DNA of 18,203 nt from contig NW_026570695.1 in assembly GCF_019649055.1 (NCBI RefSeq), forward strand, positions 1 through 18,203, given 5' to 3'. The stretch comes from Paramacrobiotus metropolitanus. Lineage: Eukaryota > Tardigrada > Eutardigrada > Parachela > Macrobiotidae. Positions 16,607 through 18,203 of the stretch are shown piece after piece (position 1 is the first letter of the stretch; every line of letters begins with the position of its first letter). A program made the translations under genes and the position numbers. The notes below the pieces were generated by a model. It worked only from the letters and a program-made list of their open reading frames with translations. It was not told where the DNA came from and searched no databases.

Positions 16607-16985
16607 GACTACATCCGTAGCTAATTCGGCGGCGTGAGGTTTCCGAATCGGTTTCGTATTTCGGCGATTCATTTTCGTTTCTGTTCGTGCCGTAGCCGGT
16701 AATGTGCTTTACGTCACTGAGGATTGTTCTTAACAATTTGCATTAACTACTGTACTACACTGTTTGGAGCGAAGTCCGAAGCCAAGACGTGCAGGCCCAT
16801 GGCAACAATTTGTTTTTTGAGGCTCCGTATTCCCCCTTGAGGCGCACCCGGTTGGCAATAGTGCAACATTACCCGCGTGGTTGCGACGATTCTGGCGCAC
16901 TTGAGCGCGTCAAAATCGGCCTTCCCGTTTGGTCAGACATAGGAACATTAGCCTATGCCGTCATGGTTGTTACGGATGTAGTTAA
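16607..16985 (+). repeat. TIR-bounded module with diverged R1 core
   Basis: Runs from CTACATCCGTAGC to GTTACGGATGTAG. The left interior (CTAATTCGGCGGCG) matches the start of the 12,519 module (CCAATTTATCGGCG), and the right half is a diverged R1 core from 16,768. It contains a perfect ATTGTT/AACAAT hairpin at 16723-16737. Confidence 0.65.
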
Positions 16986-16989
16986 CCAG

Positions 16990-17454
16990 TAGCGTTTTAA
17001 ATTACTTGCTGGATTATTTAGATTTGTTATTACAGTATAGTACTGTATTGATTATATCTGTATTCATTAATTATGTTCATAACTTATAGCACTTACGTTC
17101 ACTGATTTTGTTCATCGGTGTGAGATTACTGTACTTCATATTTATAGCACTGACACACAAACGTTCGCATACTCTTTAGAATTTTTAAATCGTACGAGCC
17201 TTATTTATCGTCTAGAAATTTTTGGTAAACGCAAATACTATGGTTATTTATAATAACTACCCGAGTATGGTGGTTATTGCTTATTAATTACTGGATAATG
17301 TATTTGTTATTGTAAGTAATGTTCAAGTATCTCCGTAGTGTAAGTTACTTATTGTAAGTACTATCTCCGTAGGCGGCTGAGGCTGTGTATTCAGTACAAA
17401 TCTTTAATTTTTATAGGAAACTTGTGACTGTATCGTTAAACCACGGTCCCTCCA
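16990..17454. other. AT-rich spacer with overlapping inverted repeats
   Basis: No gene is seen. AATAACTACC (17252-17261) pairs with GGTGGTTATT (17269-17278) with one mismatch. The left arm can also pair with GGTTATT at 17242-17248. Confidence 0.5.
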
Positions 17455-17600
17455 AGTATAGTGTCCAATTCAGTGTTGGCCCGTTTCAAAATTTCGGCTC
17501 CCGACCCGTTACCGTCCCGTTAGCCGGCCTTCCCGTCCCGTTTACCGTACCGTTTACCAAAACGCCGCCGTTTCCCGGCCCGGCGCCCGTTTTTAAAATT
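17455..17600 (+). repeat. CCGT-rich low-complexity tract
   Basis: Repeated CCCGTT, ACCGT and CCCGTCCCGTTTACCGTACC motifs with C-rich, strand-asymmetric composition. The Pro/Val/Thr-rich frame across it follows from the repeat and is not taken as a gene. Confidence 0.65.
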
Positions 17601-17741
17601 TATTAAAAACATTTGAAATGAAAAATTACAAAAAATTTTTTCCGCGGTTTGTGTATACATTCCGTATTCCGTATTCCATTCCGACCAAAGGTGTAGGCCT
17701 ATCGGGTGATACGTTGATATTCAAGTTTGGTTTGGTGTATC

Positions 17742-17775
17742 CAGGGCCGTAGCGAGGGTATAGGCGCAATGGCGC
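17742..17775 (+). mobile_element. possible hAT-type terminal sequence
   Basis: CAGGGCCGTAGCGAGGGTAT resembles the CAGGG(G/C)CGTAGC-type inverted ends of many animal hAT-like elements. Only one end lies in the window, and the target duplication and opposite end cannot be checked. Confidence 0.25.
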
Positions 17776-17867
17776 ACGCTTATCCAAAGCCTATAGAATA
17801 TACTCGTACAAAGCCTGGAAGCAGGCATATAACACGGTCACGTCCTCAAGCCAACTCCGCTGATTTG

Positions 17868-18121
17868 AAGGGAGCTCAGACCAGCCTCCTTTGATAGTTG
17901 GTGAAAATCCATTTGTAAGTAAATCCTCGTGCAAGATAGAGGGATGTGCTTGCAGTACCAGGTGTACAAAACAATGTGGCGAAACGGATGTAGCTTTTGA
18001 AAAAAATTATAACAAAACCAGGAAAGTAATACAGGATGTTTTAGCAAACGCCCTATTCATCCCATTCATCGCGCGATATTGTCTTTCTGAATATTTCAGG
18101 TCATGTGCGTTCACAATTTGA
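17868..18121 (+). other. Cys-rich reading frame, unknown
   Basis: An open frame without an ATG near its start encodes SSCKIEGCACSTRCTKQCGE and then FEKNYNKTRKVIQDVLANAL. The closely spaced cysteines resemble a small zinc-binding knuckle, but no family is recognised. A strong splice-donor-like GTAAGT occurs at 17915-17920 inside it. It could be an exon of a transposon gene next to the possible hAT end, or chance. Confidence 0.2.
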
Positions 18122-18203
18122 TGAATGGATATTCGCTACGAAAATTCTTTAAATTCATGGTTTGAAAAAGCATACTTGATCAGTGCATTGACAACTGGAT
18201 AAC

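Noticed and set aside
17385-17606. Pro/Val-rich open frame
   Set aside because: It covers the CCGT-rich low-complexity tract, lacks an ATG start, and the composition explains the peptide.

Overview
The window is eukaryotic, most likely from an invertebrate animal, although the species cannot be named from the sequence. The reasons are coding blocks interrupted by short introns with GT..AG ends, no bacterial-style gene packing, and intergenic DNA filled with repeats and foldbacks. Apart from mobile-element genes I recognise no host gene.

The centre (about 1,990-9,934, all minus strand) is a decayed Helitron, a rolling-circle DNA transposon. Read right to left it has: an N-terminal basic, Cys-rich exon (9071-9934); an intron (about 8625-9070) with a GTATGT donor; a long exon carrying the HUH/two-tyrosine Rep nuclease and the first half of a Pif1-type helicase (5841-8624); one in-frame TGA inside helicase motif III; the rest of the helicase fused to a Ulp1/SENP-like (C48-type) cysteine protease (4191-5840); about 1.3 kb without a clear gene; and a multi-exon RPA70-like single-strand-binding gene (1990-2846) whose 5' part I cannot find. 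The nuclease, helicase, ssDNA-binding protein and protease form a coherent rolling-circle replication cassette. This copy has a nonsense mutation and lacks recognisable canonical termini.

Left of it, bases 1-1,350 hold no convincing gene but a run of short perfect inverted repeats, one every 30-100 bases. Bases 1,365-1,693 are a lysine/proline-encoding-looking 9-bp minisatellite followed by a truncated copy of a repeat family (R1) that is abundant on the right.

From 10,110 to 16,990 the DNA is a mosaic of same-strand repeats: R1 (core CTATGGGGGCCCATGGCAAC), R2 (core ATCCATGGTAACAAG plus a hairpin), a linker block E, a hairpin block C and AAGAAACCT minisatellites. Many modules are bounded by CTACATCCGTA / TACGGATGTAG, suggesting non-autonomous elements nested and rearranged in place. 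The mosaic also contains a perfect 28-bp palindrome, a 125-bp foldback and a datable small insertion. The last 1.2 kb is AT-rich DNA, a CCGT-rich simple repeat, a possible hAT-type end and a short Cys-rich reading frame of unknown nature.
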